A stretch of DNA of 64,000 nt from Pseudomonas cremoris (GCF_014230465.1 NZ_JAAXCY010000007.1:367189-431188); one strand, 5' to 3'; shown: positions 35,473-45,219, numbered from the stretch's first letter. Notes: generated by a model not told the origin, from the letters alone. A program made the numbers and translations.

Positions 35473-35498
35473 AAGCGCGGCGCCGAAACGCCGCGCTT
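35473..35498 (-). promoter_or_regulatory. Intercistronic hairpin between aprA and inh
   Basis: A perfect 10-bp stem (AAGCGCGGCG / CGCCGCGCTT) with a six-base loop lies in the 49-bp gap between aprA and inh. No long T run follows, so it is better read as an mRNA-stabilising or partial terminator structure, which would let aprA be made in excess over inh and aprDEF. Confidence 0.6.
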
Positions 35499-35503
35499 TT
35501 GCA

Positions 35504-36937
35504 TCACGCCACGATGTCGCTGACCGCTGCCTGGCCAACGGTGGTGACGAGGAAGTCCGCCACGCCGTGCCCGGAGAAGTCTACCGCCAAGGTGCCCAGG
35601 TTGGTGCCTGCGGTGTAGGTCAGTACAGCATCGCCAGCATGCCCGGTGAAGGCATTGACGAAGGTCAGTCCCGCGCCCTTGGTGATGCCGGACAAGTCGA
35701 TCTTGTCCGAGCCCGAGGTGAAGTCAAAGATCTTGTCCGCCGCCCCTGGCGCGGAGTCGGAACTGGCACCGTACACGAAGGTGTCGTTGCCTGCGCCGCC
35801 CCACAGTTGGTCCGCACCGCCGCCGCCGTAGATGATGTCGTTGCCGGCACCGCCCTTGATCACGTTGGCCGCGTTGTTGCCGATGATCAGGTCATTACCC
35901 GAGCCGCCAAAGGCGTTCTCGACCGTCACGCCCTTGGCGATGGACACGTTGCCTACCAGGCCGCCCACGTCGGAGAACGACGCCTCATTGAGGTTGATCT
36001 TCTGGTTTTGGGTAAAGCCGGAGAAGTCCAGGGTGTCATTGCCACCGCCGTCCCACACCGAGAACACCAGCTTGTCGGCATTGGAGGTGGCGCTGTAGAA
36101 GTCGCGCCCGGTGTTGGAGTTGAAACCGTAGGTGGTATCGCCGGCGCGGGTGTTGTAGTTGGCGCCGTAGAGCTTCTGGATCGCCGCGATGTCGTCGATC
36201 AGCGGGCCGGAGGCGTAGGCTTCGACTCCACCCTTGCTGAAGTTCTGGTTGGTGTTGCTCTCGCTCCAGTAGCTCATGACGCTGTAGCCGCGCGTGTCCT
36301 GTCCATAGGTCGCGTCGCTGTAGGTCGGGTTGCCGTTCCCGGCGTTGTAGTCGCCAGGGTGAGCCAGCCCCAGGGTGTGGCCGATTTCGTGGGTGAGGGT
36401 TTGCCGGCCATAGTTATTCAGGTCCGGGGTTTTGTTCGGCGTGTAGCTGCTGTTGGTCAGGTACCACGACGTGCCGTCGTAACCCGCACCGGTACCGGGC
36501 AGGTAGGCGAAAGCCGCCGCGCCGTCCTGGCCACCGCTGTAGTTGCCGAAGGTCATGTGGGCATCACCGCCGCTGGCCTTTTCGGTGAAGGTGACGTTGG
36601 CCACATCCGCCCAGGACTGCATGGCCAGCGCGGCCTGCGCTTTCTGCTGTGCGCTGAACTGGCTGAAGCCCGAGATGCCATGTTTGTTCAGGGTGCTGGA
36701 CGACGCCGAGGTCAGGAAGGTGTAGGTCAGGTCGATCTTGCCGTTGCCATCAAAGTCCCGGTAGGCGGCACCGTCACGCAGCAGCTGGGTAGCCACCTGG
36801 TCGACGGAGTAGGACGGTTTGCCATTGATCGTGAGATTGCCGCCACGGTCATACAAATGGCTAAAGCTATCGATTTGCGAGTAAGCGGTGCTGGCTTGCG
36901 CCGCCGACACAATAGCCTGGTCTTTTACTTTTGACAT
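35504..36937 (-). CDS. aprA: Secreted alkaline metalloprotease (serralysin, AprA/AprX)
   Basis: 477-aa zinc metalloprotease, the usual AprX length. Zinc motif [16 protein letters not shown] (three His and catalytic Glu, about 180) and Met-turn YSVMSYWSE are intact. RTX repeats at about 335-380 ([20 protein letters not shown]) bind calcium, and the C-terminus ([17 protein letters not shown]) is the type I secretion signal. N-terminal 15 residues or so form the propeptide; no Sec signal. First gene of the operon, with a 367-bp AT-rich region upstream. In milk-spoilage and plant-associated strains this is a major secreted enzyme. Confidence 0.96.
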   Translation of the reverse strand: MSKVKDQAIVSAAQASTAYSQIDSFSHLYDRGGNLTINGKPSYSVDQVATQLLRDGAAYRDFDGNGKIDLTYTFLTSASSSTLNKHGISGFSQFSAQQKAQAALAMQSWADVANVTFTEKASGGDAHMTFGNYSGGQDGAAAFAYLPGTGAGYDGTSWYLTNSSYTPNKTPDLNNYGRQTLTHEIGHTLGLAHPGDYNAGNGNPTYSDATYGQDTRGYSVMSYWSESNTNQNFSKGGVEAYASGPLIDDIAAIQKLYGANYNTRAGDTTYGFNSNTGRDFYSATSNADKLVFSVWDGGGNDTLDFSGFTQNQKINLNEASFSDVGGLVGNVSIAKGVTVENAFGGSGNDLIIGNNAANVIKGGAGNDIIYGGGGADQLWGGAGNDTFVYGASSDSAPGAADKIFDFTSGSDKIDLSGITKGAGLTFVNAFTGHAGDAVLTYTAGTNLGTLAVDFSGHGVADFLVTTVGQAAVSDIVA

Positions 36938-37304
36938 AAACGTACTTCCTTGTTTGCAAGTGCATCAGTCTTTTATCGATAGGAACCCCGCGGGCGAGAT
37001 CGTCCTATCACTCGCCTCTTTTGAAGGCGTAAGAAAACTGACACAACTTGAAATCTTTCGTCTACATCTTTTCCGGCGCAAAAAACTGAGGTGAGCACTA
37101 ACTAAGCAGAGTGCAGTCCGTGTTTATTGGGTGCACGAGATTTTGTCCGACAAAAAACAAGCAGTACTTATTTAAATATTAAATAACGTTAATGCCGCTC
37201 AACTTGAGCGGCGCGCCATTATTAATGGATCCAATATATTGCCACGGTGCCATTGGCAACATTAAACAGCCACTAGTTACAGTAATAGTTAGCGTTGTCC
37301 CCTA
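36938..37304. promoter_or_regulatory. AT-rich promoter region upstream of aprA
   Basis: 367 bp without a gene. The part around 37150-37192 is strikingly AT-rich (TTATTTAAATATTAAATAA). A GCCGCTC-AACTT-GAGCGGC hairpin lies at 37193-37211 and may end the DmpA gene transcript. Presumably carries the aprA promoter and regulator sites; no specific site is recognised. Confidence 0.45.
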
Positions 37305-38408
37305 TTACCGGGACACGTTCCATCCACACGCGTGCAATGCCTCCAGCATCACTTCACCGTTCAGGCCAGGTACCCGCACACCGTCATCGGTGAGCATGTC
37401 CTCACCTGCCAGGATCGCGTTGATGATCGCCTCTTCCACCGCTTCCGCCGCCGCACTGAACAGCGGGGAAATGTGGTCGTTATTGACCATCTGCAGAGCA
37501 CTGCTGAACGGCAGCCCCTTGCGCCCGTAATCCGCCGGCGGCAAGTCCTGGTTGCCAGTGGCGAAGGCCAGGAACAGGTCGCCGCTGGAGTCCTCGGTGC
37601 CGCCGCCCGTGCGGGCGATGCCAATGGACGCGCGTTGTGCCAGCCGCTTGCATTGATGCGGTAGCAACGGCGCATCCGTGGCGATGATCACCACGATGGA
37701 GCCCATGCCCGGCGTGCCGCGCTCGGCGAACGGCGAGGGAATGTCCATCAGTTGGCGGCCCACCGGGTAGCCATCGACTCGCAACTCCTGGCGCTTGCCA
37801 TGGTTGGCCTGCACCAGCACGCCGACGGTCCAGCCGCCCTGCTCTGCCGAAAGGCGCCGCGACGCCGTGCCGATTCCCCCTTTGAACTCGTGGCAGATCA
37901 TCCCGGTGCCGCCGCCCACAGCGCCCTCTTGCACCGGGCCGGATTCGGCACTGCCCAAGGCTTCGCGCACATGCTCCGGCCCCACGTGCTGGCCCCAGAT
38001 ATCATTGAGCAGGCCATCGTAGGTTTCCATGACCACTGGCATGCACCAATACACCGACGGGTCCGCCAGGCGCTCGCGCTCCAGGGCAATCAAGGTGTCG
38101 CGCACAATGCCGACGCTATGGGTATTGGTGATGGCCAACGGTGTGGTCAGCAGCCCCGCTTCGTTGATCCACTCAAGGCCGGTGGCATCGCCGTTACCAT
38201 TGAGTACGTGGTAGCCGGCAAAGCACGGCTGCTGCCGCGCCTCGCCGGCACGCGGCTGGATCACGCTGACGCCGGTACGCACCTGCTTGCCGTCGATACG
38301 GGTCTTGAGCGTGCTGTGACCGACCCGTACGCCCGGCACATCGGTGATGGCGTTCAATTCACCAGGCGTGCCCAGCCCCAACGTGATGCCCAATTGACGT
38401 GCGCGCAT
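37305..38408 (-). CDS. dmpA: P1-family N-terminal nucleophile aminopeptidase (DmpA type)
   Basis: 367-aa peptidase of family S58 (DmpA/BapA), which self-cleaves before a serine and releases N-terminal residues, including D- or beta-amino acids in some members. The probable cleavage point is Gly-Ser in GTPGMGSIVVIIATDAP (about 245), and the GGGTGMICHEFKGGIG block is present. Start ATG at 38408 with TAAGGAG five bases away is preferred to GTG at 38414. Downstream of an amino acid permease gene by 9 bp, so uptake and peptide breakdown are probably linked. Confidence 0.9.
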   Translation of the reverse strand: MRARQLGITLGLGTPGELNAITDVPGVRVGHSTLKTRIDGKQVRTGVSVIQPRAGEARQQPCFAGYHVLNGNGDATGLEWINEAGLLTTPLAITNTHSVGIVRDTLIALERERLADPSVYWCMPVVMETYDGLLNDIWGQHVGPEHVREALGSAESGPVQEGAVGGGTGMICHEFKGGIGTASRRLSAEQGGWTVGVLVQANHGKRQELRVDGYPVGRQLMDIPSPFAERGTPGMGSIVVIIATDAPLLPHQCKRLAQRASIGIARTGGGTEDSSGDLFLAFATGNQDLPPADYGRKGLPFSSALQMVNNDHISPLFSAAAEAVEEAIINAILAGEDMLTDDGVRVPGLNGEVMLEALHACGWNVSR

Positions 38409-38417
38409 AACCACTCC

Positions 38418-39782
38418 TTACAATTTCTGGAAGACCGGACTGAACCGGCCGCTGATGCAATACAAAATCACCGACAGGGCCAGCAAGCCGATGATGATCA
38501 TGATGTCCCTGATCGAGGCTGCCGCCACCAGGGTCACCAGCAAATAACCCGCGCCCAATACCGCGATCAACGCCGGCAGCGGCCACAACGGCATGCGATA
38601 CGGGTGCTCACGGTCGCGCAGCAGCACGCGGCTCATCAACGCGCTTGACGCCACCACCAGGTACACCAGCATGATCAGCAATACGCTGAACGAGGTCAGG
38701 TCGGCGAGGTTGGAGCTGAAACTCAGCAGCGCCGAAGGGATCGCCAGGAACAGCGTAGCCAACCACGGTGAATCCCAGCGCGGGTGAATACGGGTGAAGA
38801 TTTTATTGATGCTCGGCGTCCACAGCGCATCGCGGCCGCTGCTGAACACCACTCGGCCGATCTGGATCACGATGGCGACGATGGCGTTGAATACCGACAG
38901 AAAGATCCCAGCACTGACCAGGCGCGACAGGGTTTCATTGCCATGGCTGGTCAGCAGGTAACCAATGGGGTCCGGGCTGGCGATCATCTCGCTCAGCGAC
39001 GGCGCGCCGATCAACAGCGCGGTGATCGGCACCAATTCGATGATCACCACCAACCCCAGCGACCACAGCACGGCCTTGTGCACGCCTTTGCCGCCGCACT
39101 TCATGTCTTCAGCCAGCAGCACCGCCGGGCCATAGCCATTGTAGGAAAACAAACCGATACCTACCGCACCAATCACCAGAGCCCACGGCGCCGCGTGCAG
39201 CACACCGTTTTCGACGATCTGCGGCTCGAACAGCACACTGGCCGGTTGCATCGGGTTACCGAAGCCCAGGTACACGATCACCAGCAACGCCGCCACTTCC
39301 AGCAGCAGGCAGGTGCCGGTGATCCAGGCATTCAGCTTGATATTGAGGATGCCCAGGGCGTAGCTGCACACCACGATGACCAGGGCGACGGTTTGTGAGT
39401 CGAATTTAGTGCCGAGGGCGTTGTTCAAATAGGTCGCCGCCCCCGTGGCCAGCACCGGCGGGATAAACAGCAGCATCACCAGGACTGTCAGAAAGGTCGC
39501 ATAACCAGCCATGCCGCCAAATACACGCTTGGCGTATACGTATTCACCGCCAGCGCTGTTGTGGGCGCGGCCCAGTTCGGCGTAGCAAAACGCGAACATC
39601 AGCGCCAGCAGGCCCGCCATGACAAACGCCAGGAACACGCCACTGCCGGCCTGCTGGATGGCAAACGGCGCGATGACGAACACAGAACTGGCTGGGGTCA
39701 CCGCCGAAACGGTAATGGCCACTACATCGAAGACGCTCAGGGTGGGTTTCAATACGCCGTCGGGCGCGGGGGAAGCACTCAT
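38418..39782 (-). CDS. APC-superfamily amino acid permease
   Basis: 454-aa inner-membrane transporter with about 12 hydrophobic segments, N-terminal APC motif (VVAITVSAVTPASSVFVIAP) and ELGRAHNSAGGEYVYAKR. Start ATG at 39782 lies after GAGGATAACG. First gene of a two-gene operon with the DmpA peptidase; divergent from a LuxR regulator. Substrate not determinable; amino acid or small peptide-derived amine is likely. Confidence 0.9.
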   Translation of the reverse strand: MSASPAPDGVLKPTLSVFDVVAITVSAVTPASSVFVIAPFAIQQAGSGVFLAFVMAGLLALMFAFCYAELGRAHNSAGGEYVYAKRVFGGMAGYATFLTVLVMLLFIPPVLATGAATYLNNALGTKFDSQTVALVIVVCSYALGILNIKLNAWITGTCLLLEVAALLVIVYLGFGNPMQPASVLFEPQIVENGVLHAAPWALVIGAVGIGLFSYNGYGPAVLLAEDMKCGGKGVHKAVLWSLGLVVIIELVPITALLIGAPSLSEMIASPDPIGYLLTSHGNETLSRLVSAGIFLSVFNAIVAIVIQIGRVVFSSGRDALWTPSINKIFTRIHPRWDSPWLATLFLAIPSALLSFSSNLADLTSFSVLLIMLVYLVVASSALMSRVLLRDREHPYRMPLWPLPALIAVLGAGYLLVTLVAAASIRDIMIIIGLLALSVILYCISGRFSPVFQKL

Positions 39783-39984
39783 ATCGTTATCCTCTGTCGT
39801 TGTTCTTGGTGTGAGGCAGAAACGAAAAAAGGGTGTTTTGCCGGGATATATTTCCCGTTGAATGATGCCGACGTTAACGAACGGGGGCTTGTCAGCCAAT
39901 TCCCCTATTGGCGTACTCCCCCTTGACGGCACTCGGCAAAAGCCGAAGGCTTGGGCGATCTTTTTGCTGGCGGGAGCCTGACAC

Positions 39985-40770
39985 ATGAGCCTGTTTCGGG
40001 AAGTCGGCATGCACGCGGGCCTGGGCCGCACCGTGGCGCACATCGGCACCGAGCACTTCTGGAAGCAGCTGGTGTTGTTGCTGCACCAGAGCTTGGCGTT
40101 CGATAACGCACTGGCGATTTACTATCCGCTGGAGGGCCCGCCCCAGGCCCTGGAAGAATACGACGCCCAACCCAGCAGCAAACCGGCATCGATGCTGGTG
40201 TACCTCAATGGCTTGTATTTGCTCGACCCGTTTTTCCAGGCGTGCCGTGAGGGTTATGTGAGTGGCGTTTACCGCCTGGAGGAAGTGGCACCGGACCATT
40301 TTCGCCAGAGTGAGTACTACCTCAACTACTTCCACGACAACGTGCTGGAAGACGAGGTGCAGTTCATCCTGCAACTGCCGGGTGCGGGCACGCTGTCGTT
40401 GTCGCTGGGCATGCAGCGCAGGTTCACTGCCGAAGAAACCGGCTTGATGACGATGGTGGGTACTTGGGTAGTGCCGCTGATGCAACAGCATTGGCAGCAA
40501 AGCACGCAGCGTGTGCCGGCCATGGACACGCAGATACGCGATGCATTAAGTCATTTTGGCTGCGGCGTGCTGTCGGAACGTGAACTGGAAGTGGCGCGCC
40601 TGGTGTTGCGCGGGTTCTCGTCCAAGGCCATGGCCGAGCGCTTGAACATCTCGCCGGACACCGTGAAAGTGCATCGGCGGCATCTTTACGCGAAACTGGA
40701 TATCTCGTCGCAACCGGAGCTGTTTTCGTTGTTTATCCAGTCGCTGGGGCATGACCTCGAAAACCCCTGA
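39985..40770 (+). CDS. LuxR-type transcriptional regulator
   Basis: 261-aa regulator with a C-terminal LuxR helix-turn-helix (about 190-250; LSERELEVARLVLRGFSSKA ... ISPDTVKVHRRHLYAKL). The N-terminal 180 residues do not carry the acyl-homoserine lactone binding signature and are unassigned. Divergent from the permease/DmpA operon (202-bp gap), which it likely controls. Confidence 0.9.
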   Translation: MSLFREVGMHAGLGRTVAHIGTEHFWKQLVLLLHQSLAFDNALAIYYPLEGPPQALEEYDAQPSSKPASMLVYLNGLYLLDPFFQACREGYVSGVYRLEEVAPDHFRQSEYYLNYFHDNVLEDEVQFILQLPGAGTLSLSLGMQRRFTAEETGLMTMVGTWVVPLMQQHWQQSTQRVPAMDTQIRDALSHFGCGVLSERELEVARLVLRGFSSKAMAERLNISPDTVKVHRRHLYAKLDISSQPELFSLFIQSLGHDLENP

Positions 40771-40792
40771 GACAGGACTCACTCGGTCAAAA

Positions 40793-40883
40793 ATGTGGGA
40801 GTGGGCTTGCTCGCGAAGACAGTGTGTCAGTCACCGAAGATATTGACTGATCCACCGCCTTCGCGAGCAAGCCCGCTCCCACA
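40793..40883. repeat. REP-type inverted repeat, family B
   Basis: About 91 bp with arms ATGTGGGAGTGGGCTTGCTC and near-complement, in the gap between convergent genes ending at 40770 and 40902. Confidence 0.85.
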
Positions 40884-40901
40884 GGGGGCGGTGCGTCGTG
40901 C

Positions 40902-41981
40902 TTATTTACCGGTACGGATGGTGTTCCACACCCGCGTGCGAATCCGGTCAATGTTCAATGGCATCGCTTCCAGCGCAAACAATTTGCCCATCATTTCCGG
41001 GCTTGGGTAGACCTTGGTGTCCGCCTTGATTGCCGGGTCTACCAGGCTGTCTGCCGCGCTGTTGCCGTTAGCGTAGTGCACGTAGTTGGTAATGCTGGCC
41101 ATCACTTCCGGGCGCAGCAGGTAGTTCATAAAGGCGTAGCCGGCTTTTTCATCTGGGGCGTCGGCGGGCATGGCAACCATGTCAAACCAGATGGCCGCGC
41201 CTTCCTTGGGAATGTTGTAGCCGATGTTCACACCATTCTTGGCTTCCTTGGCGCGGCTTTCGGCTTGCAGGATGTCGCCGGAGAAGCCGACCGCCACGCA
41301 GATATCGCCGTTGGCCAGGTCAGCGGTGTATTTCGAAGAGTGAAAGTACGCCACGTACGGCCGCACTTTCATCAGCAGGTCTTCTGCCTTTTTATAGTCT
41401 TCGGCCTTCTTGCTGTGATGCGGCAGGCCCAAATAGTTGAGCGCGGCCGGCAGCAGTTCCGGGCCGTTGTCGAGGATCGCCACGCCGCATTTTTGCAGCT
41501 TGGCCATGTTCTCGGGCTTGAAGATCAAGTCCCAGGAGTCCACAGGGGCGTTGTCACCCAGCACCGCCTTGACCTTGTCGATGTTATAGCCAATACCGGT
41601 GCTGCCCCACAGATACGGGAAACCATGAGCGTTACCCGGGTCGTTGTTTTCCAGGGCCTTGAGCAGCACCGGGTTGAGGTTTTTCCAGTTGGGCAACTGA
41701 CTCTTGTCGAGTTTTTTCAACGCACCGCCCTGAATCTGCCGAGCCATAAAATGGTTGGACGGGAACACCACGTCGTAGCCGGATTTACCGGTCATCAACT
41801 TGCCGTCCAGGGTTTCATTGCTGTCGTACACGTCGTAGGTGAAACCGATGCCGGTTTCTGTCTGGAAGTTCTTGGTGGTGTCCGGAGCAATGTAGTCCGA
41901 CCAGTTGTAGATCTTCACCGTCTCGGCGGCCTGGCTGATAGAGGCCACCAACATCAAGGGCAACAGGGCAATGGCTTTCAT
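40902..41981 (-). CDS. Periplasmic polyamine-binding protein (PotF/SpuD-like)
   Basis: 359-aa solute-binding protein: signal peptide (MKAIALLPLMLVASISQAA) and PotD/PotF features VKIYNWSDYIAPDT, SGYDVVFPSNHFMARQ and WGSTGIGYN. Family members bind putrescine, spermidine or related amines for ABC import. No permease or ATPase gene accompanies it, so it would use another transporter's membrane parts. Neighbours (cupin, FAD amine-oxidase-like, AraC) support an amine uptake/catabolism role. Confidence 0.92.
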   Translation of the reverse strand: MKAIALLPLMLVASISQAAETVKIYNWSDYIAPDTTKNFQTETGIGFTYDVYDSNETLDGKLMTGKSGYDVVFPSNHFMARQIQGGALKKLDKSQLPNWKNLNPVLLKALENNDPGNAHGFPYLWGSTGIGYNIDKVKAVLGDNAPVDSWDLIFKPENMAKLQKCGVAILDNGPELLPAALNYLGLPHHSKKAEDYKKAEDLLMKVRPYVAYFHSSKYTADLANGDICVAVGFSGDILQAESRAKEAKNGVNIGYNIPKEGAAIWFDMVAMPADAPDEKAGYAFMNYLLRPEVMASITNYVHYANGNSAADSLVDPAIKADTKVYPSPEMMGKLFALEAMPLNIDRIRTRVWNTIRTGK

Positions 41982-42041
41982 GGTTCGATTTCCTGGCGGT
42001 TTTAGGGCTGTTTTTATGGCAGGCGATCAAGGATCAAAGCG

Positions 42042-42383
42042 TTACAGAATCAATACGTAGGTCTTGCGCACGGTTTCCTGGATATCCCAGATTCCGGTGC
42101 TGTTGGCCGGCAACATCAGTGCATCGCCGGCTTCTATGTGAACGGTTTCACCGGTGTCGGGGGTGAAGGTGCAGCGGCCCTGGATAAAGTGGCAAAACTC
42201 CTGGGATTTGATCTGCCGACGCCAGCGGCCCGGGGTGCATTCCCAGATGCCGGTTTCGACGCCGTCGGTGCGCTCCACGCTCAAGGTCGAGGCCACGGCG
42301 ATGGGCTCGCCCAAGGGCACAGCCACCGGGGACGAGTCCGGCAGGTGGGCATTCAGCGTGTCTTTGAATTGAGTGATGCTCAT
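42042..42383 (-). CDS. Cupin-domain protein
   Basis: 113-aa single-domain cupin (RmlC-like) with TGIWECTPGRWRRQIKSQEF, HFIQGRCTFTPDTGE and LMLPANSTGIWDI. Family members of this type accompany amine-oxidising FAD enzymes in polyamine/amino acid catabolic operons. ATG at 42383 lies 26 bp after the oxidoreductase stop, so they are co-transcribed. No confident metal ligands set; function is inferred from context. Confidence 0.85.
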   Translation of the reverse strand: MSITQFKDTLNAHLPDSSPVAVPLGEPIAVASTLSVERTDGVETGIWECTPGRWRRQIKSQEFCHFIQGRCTFTPDTGETVHIEAGDALMLPANSTGIWDIQETVRKTYVLIL

Positions 42384-42409
42384 GGGTTTTCCCGTGTGAG
42401 TGAAACAAC

Positions 42410-43816
42410 TTAGTGCATGAACCCTTCCATGAACCCGGCCACGCCTGTCGCCAACTTGCGGCGCCAAGGGGCAGTGTTGGGATTGGCCAACACCTGGTCT
42501 TCATGGACGAAACTGCGAATGATCGCGTTGTAGCCCAACCAGCGGCACGGCTCGGGCTCCCAGGGCTTGAGTGCGTCCAGGCCGCGCTCATGGATAACCC
42601 AGGGTTGGTGGGTCAGCGCGGTGTCGCGCCCCAGGATCAAGTCGGCCAGGGTGCGACCACCGAGGTTGGTGGCGCCCACGCCCTCCCCGCCATAACCACC
42701 GGACAACGCAATACCGGTCTTGTGGTCGCACAGCATGTGCGGCCGAAACTGGCGCGACATACCGAGGTTGCCGCCCCAGGAATGGGTAATCTTCACGTTT
42801 CTGAGCTGTGGGAAGAGTTCGCCGAACAAGTAGCGACGCAGTTCTACTTCACTGTCAGTCAAATCAAAGTTGTGACGCAACTTGCCGGCGAATTGATAGC
42901 CGCCACGGGCGCCGAACACCAAGCGGTTGTCGGTGGTGCGCTGGCCGTACGTCACCTGACGGCTGCTCTCACCAAATGCCTGGCCGTGGCTGAGGCCGAT
43001 TTGGTCCCACGTACTGGCGGGCAATGGCTCGGTGGCGACGATCAGGCTTTGCACCGGCAATTGGTAACGGCCCAGCGGCGGCAAGGTGTTGGCGTAACCC
43101 TCGACGGCTGGCACCACCCAGGCGGCGCGCACGCTGGCCTTTGCGGTACGCACACGGCCAGACTGCCAATGGGTGGCTGGGGTGTTTTCGTAGATCCTGA
43201 CCCCCATGCCCTCCACCACCCGCGCCAGGCCGCGTACCAGCTTTGCCGGGTTGATGGTGGCGACATGGGGCGCATAGATACCGCCATAGGGTTTGGCGAT
43301 GCGGATTTGTTTGGCCAGTTGCTCCGGGGTCAGCCAACGGTAATCGGCTTCGGTGAGGCCTTGCGCGTAGAGTTTGTCCAGGTAGCTGCGCAGGCTGCCT
43401 TCCTGTTCCGGGTAACGCGCGGCACAGTACAGCGCGCCGCCCTTGCGGTAGTCGCAGTCGATGCCCTCACGGGTGAGCACTTGCGCCACTTCATCGGGAA
43501 TACCGTGCAACAGGTCAAACGAGGCGCGCCGTTGCTCGGGGTCAAGGCCTGCCAACAGGCGATCCTCTCCCAGCAGGTTGCCCATCAGCCAGCCACCGTT
43601 GCGCCCCGACGCACCGAAGCCGGCGGTTTGCGCCTCGATGATCGCAATGTTCAGCTCAGGGGCTTGGCGCTTCAGGTAGTACGCAGTCCACAGCCCGGTG
43701 TAGCCGGCGCCGATAATGACCACGTTGACGTCCTGGTCATGCTCCAGTGATGGCCGCGCCACGAGCGGGTCGTCCAACTGGTCCATCCATAAACTGATAG
43801 TGCGCCATGCTGGCAT
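42410..43816 (-). CDS. FAD-dependent oxidoreductase, PuuB/DAO type
   Basis: 468-aa flavoprotein with the dinucleotide-binding motif VVIIGAGYTGLWTAYYL (about 32), the PuuB-like GFGASGRNGGW and C-terminal LSGGYGGEGVGATNLGGRTL. Relatives oxidise gamma-glutamylputrescine or other amines. Followed by a cupin and a polyamine-binding protein gene on the same strand and preceded by an AraC regulator. Substrate is inferred from neighbours. Confidence 0.9.
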   Translation of the reverse strand: MPAWRTISLWMDQLDDPLVARPSLEHDQDVNVVIIGAGYTGLWTAYYLKRQAPELNIAIIEAQTAGFGASGRNGGWLMGNLLGEDRLLAGLDPEQRRASFDLLHGIPDEVAQVLTREGIDCDYRKGGALYCAARYPEQEGSLRSYLDKLYAQGLTEADYRWLTPEQLAKQIRIAKPYGGIYAPHVATINPAKLVRGLARVVEGMGVRIYENTPATHWQSGRVRTAKASVRAAWVVPAVEGYANTLPPLGRYQLPVQSLIVATEPLPASTWDQIGLSHGQAFGESSRQVTYGQRTTDNRLVFGARGGYQFAGKLRHNFDLTDSEVELRRYLFGELFPQLRNVKITHSWGGNLGMSRQFRPHMLCDHKTGIALSGGYGGEGVGATNLGGRTLADLILGRDTALTHQPWVIHERGLDALKPWEPEPCRWLGYNAIIRSFVHEDQVLANPNTAPWRRKLATGVAGFMEGFMH

Positions 43817-43865
43817 GCCCGGTTCCCCACCCTCGTTACGATAGGATGGATCCTAGGGCGCGGTG

Positions 43866-44675
43866 TCAGGGGCTGTCTTGCGCGCGTGCACGCAAAGAAA
43901 TTTGTTTGACGTAAGCCTTGGGCGACTGGCCCGTGTGCTGGCGGAACGCGCTGTAGAACGCCGACAACGAATTGAAACCGGCAGCAAACGCCAGGTCATC
44001 GACCTTGATCGGCGGCGCGGCCTTGTCCAGTGCAGCCAGCAAATGCTGAAGGCGGGCCTGGTTGACGTAACGGTAGAAACTTTGCCCCAGCACCTGGTTC
44101 AGCAGGTAGGAAATCTGATTGCGGCTGTAGCCACACTCTTTGGATACGCGTTGCAGGTCCAGCTCAGGGTCCAGATACGGCTGCTTGCGCTCAAAATACT
44201 GCTGCAAGTCATTGGCCATATGCCCCAGCTGCTGGGGCGACAGGCCCAGGCGGCTGACCGTCGGGCGCATCGCTTGGGCCGGTGGTTCATGCACCAGCGA
44301 GGCGTATTCATTGACCCGCCAGATCAGCCCATCGCGCACGGTAATCGCTTCACTGGTGCGAAACGACACCAGGCCCTGGCCACCCCGCAAGGTAATGCGG
44401 TACTGGATGAACGCGGTGTCACCATCGGCACGAATACGGTCGGTGTGCTCAATCGCTTCGTCGGCTTCGCGGGGCATACTGGCTTGCAGGTATTCACGCA
44501 ACTCGGCGTAGCCGATGACGCGGTTCTGGAAGAAGTCGTGGTACTGGATGTCCGGGTGGTAGTAGGACATCACGCCATCCAAATCCCGATGCCGCCAGCA
44601 CAGATGGTGGCGAAGGACCAGGTCACCCGTGGCTTGGGTGTGCAGGATATCATCGTCTGGAGCGATGTTTGGCAT
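43866..44675 (-). CDS. AraC-type regulator with N-terminal NTF2/SnoaL-like domain
   Basis: 269-aa regulator. Residues about 20-130 look like an NTF2/SnoaL-like fold (LCWRHRDLDGVMSYYHPDIQ, GYAELREYLQ) instead of the usual cupin sensor; the C-terminal 100 residues are an AraC double helix-turn-helix (VSKECGYSRNQISYLLNQVL and FAAGFNSLSAFYSAFRQHTG). Start at 44675 (MPNIAPDDD). Immediately upstream of the amine oxidase operon (49 bp) on the same strand, so probably its activator. Confidence 0.88.
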   Translation of the reverse strand: MPNIAPDDDILHTQATGDLVLRHHLCWRHRDLDGVMSYYHPDIQYHDFFQNRVIGYAELREYLQASMPREADEAIEHTDRIRADGDTAFIQYRITLRGGQGLVSFRTSEAITVRDGLIWRVNEYASLVHEPPAQAMRPTVSRLGLSPQQLGHMANDLQQYFERKQPYLDPELDLQRVSKECGYSRNQISYLLNQVLGQSFYRYVNQARLQHLLAALDKAAPPIKVDDLAFAAGFNSLSAFYSAFRQHTGQSPKAYVKQISLRARAQDSP

Positions 44676-44933
44676 GGACGGCTCTGGGGCGGGTAAACCG
44701 TGGAGATTGCCGAATTTTACAGGCTTCGACAATGGCCAATCGACAGTTCCGGATAATGGCCCTTTGCCCAATCCATCGGTAGGACATGACCTACATCATA
44801 GTTATGGAAAACAACCGCCGAACGGAGCGAAAAAACTCACCTTGGGCCCACCCACGAGTGCTATTTTTTATTCCTTCGACGCCACGACCAGTGAAGGTCA
44901 TGGCCCCCTGACGCGAGCTAAAGGAAGCGCTCA

Positions 44934-45206
44934 ATGAACAAGGTGGGCAAGATGAATAAAGTGACGTTCCCGAATGCGTGCCAACTGATGCGCTGGCACT
45001 TTCATCCAATGGGATTCGAGGGCAGCATGGACGCGCCCGGCAGCATGGTGGCGCGCCTGTTCGACCGCGCCAGCGGCGAAACGCTGATTGCCATCGCCGG
45101 CATCCCTTGCGCCACCGTGATGAATGCCGCAGATGTGGAGCGGATTATCGAAGCGGTGGAGGATGAACTGGAGGCGTTTGTGCCGCCCGTGTCACTACGA
45201 GCCTGA
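44934..45206 (+). CDS. DUF1652 family protein
   Basis: 90-aa protein of the DUF1652 family, restricted mainly to Pseudomonas; conserved ACQLMRWHFHPMGFEG (spelt NACQLMRWHF here) and DVERIIEAVEDELEAF. AGGAAG lies about 8 bases before the ATG at 44934; a second ATG at 44952 is possible. No known function. Confidence 0.85.
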   Translation: MNKVGKMNKVTFPNACQLMRWHFHPMGFEGSMDAPGSMVARLFDRASGETLIAIAGIPCATVMNAADVERIIEAVEDELEAFVPPVSLRA

Positions 45207-45219
45207 CGCCCGTTTTTCA

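Noticed and set aside
35360..36934. Long open frame antisense to aprA
   Set aside because: Protease gene on the other strand has intact catalytic and RTX motifs; this frame is a shadow.
42413..43750. Long open frame antisense to the FAD oxidoreductase
   Set aside because: No recognisable domain; the opposite strand encodes a clear flavoprotein.
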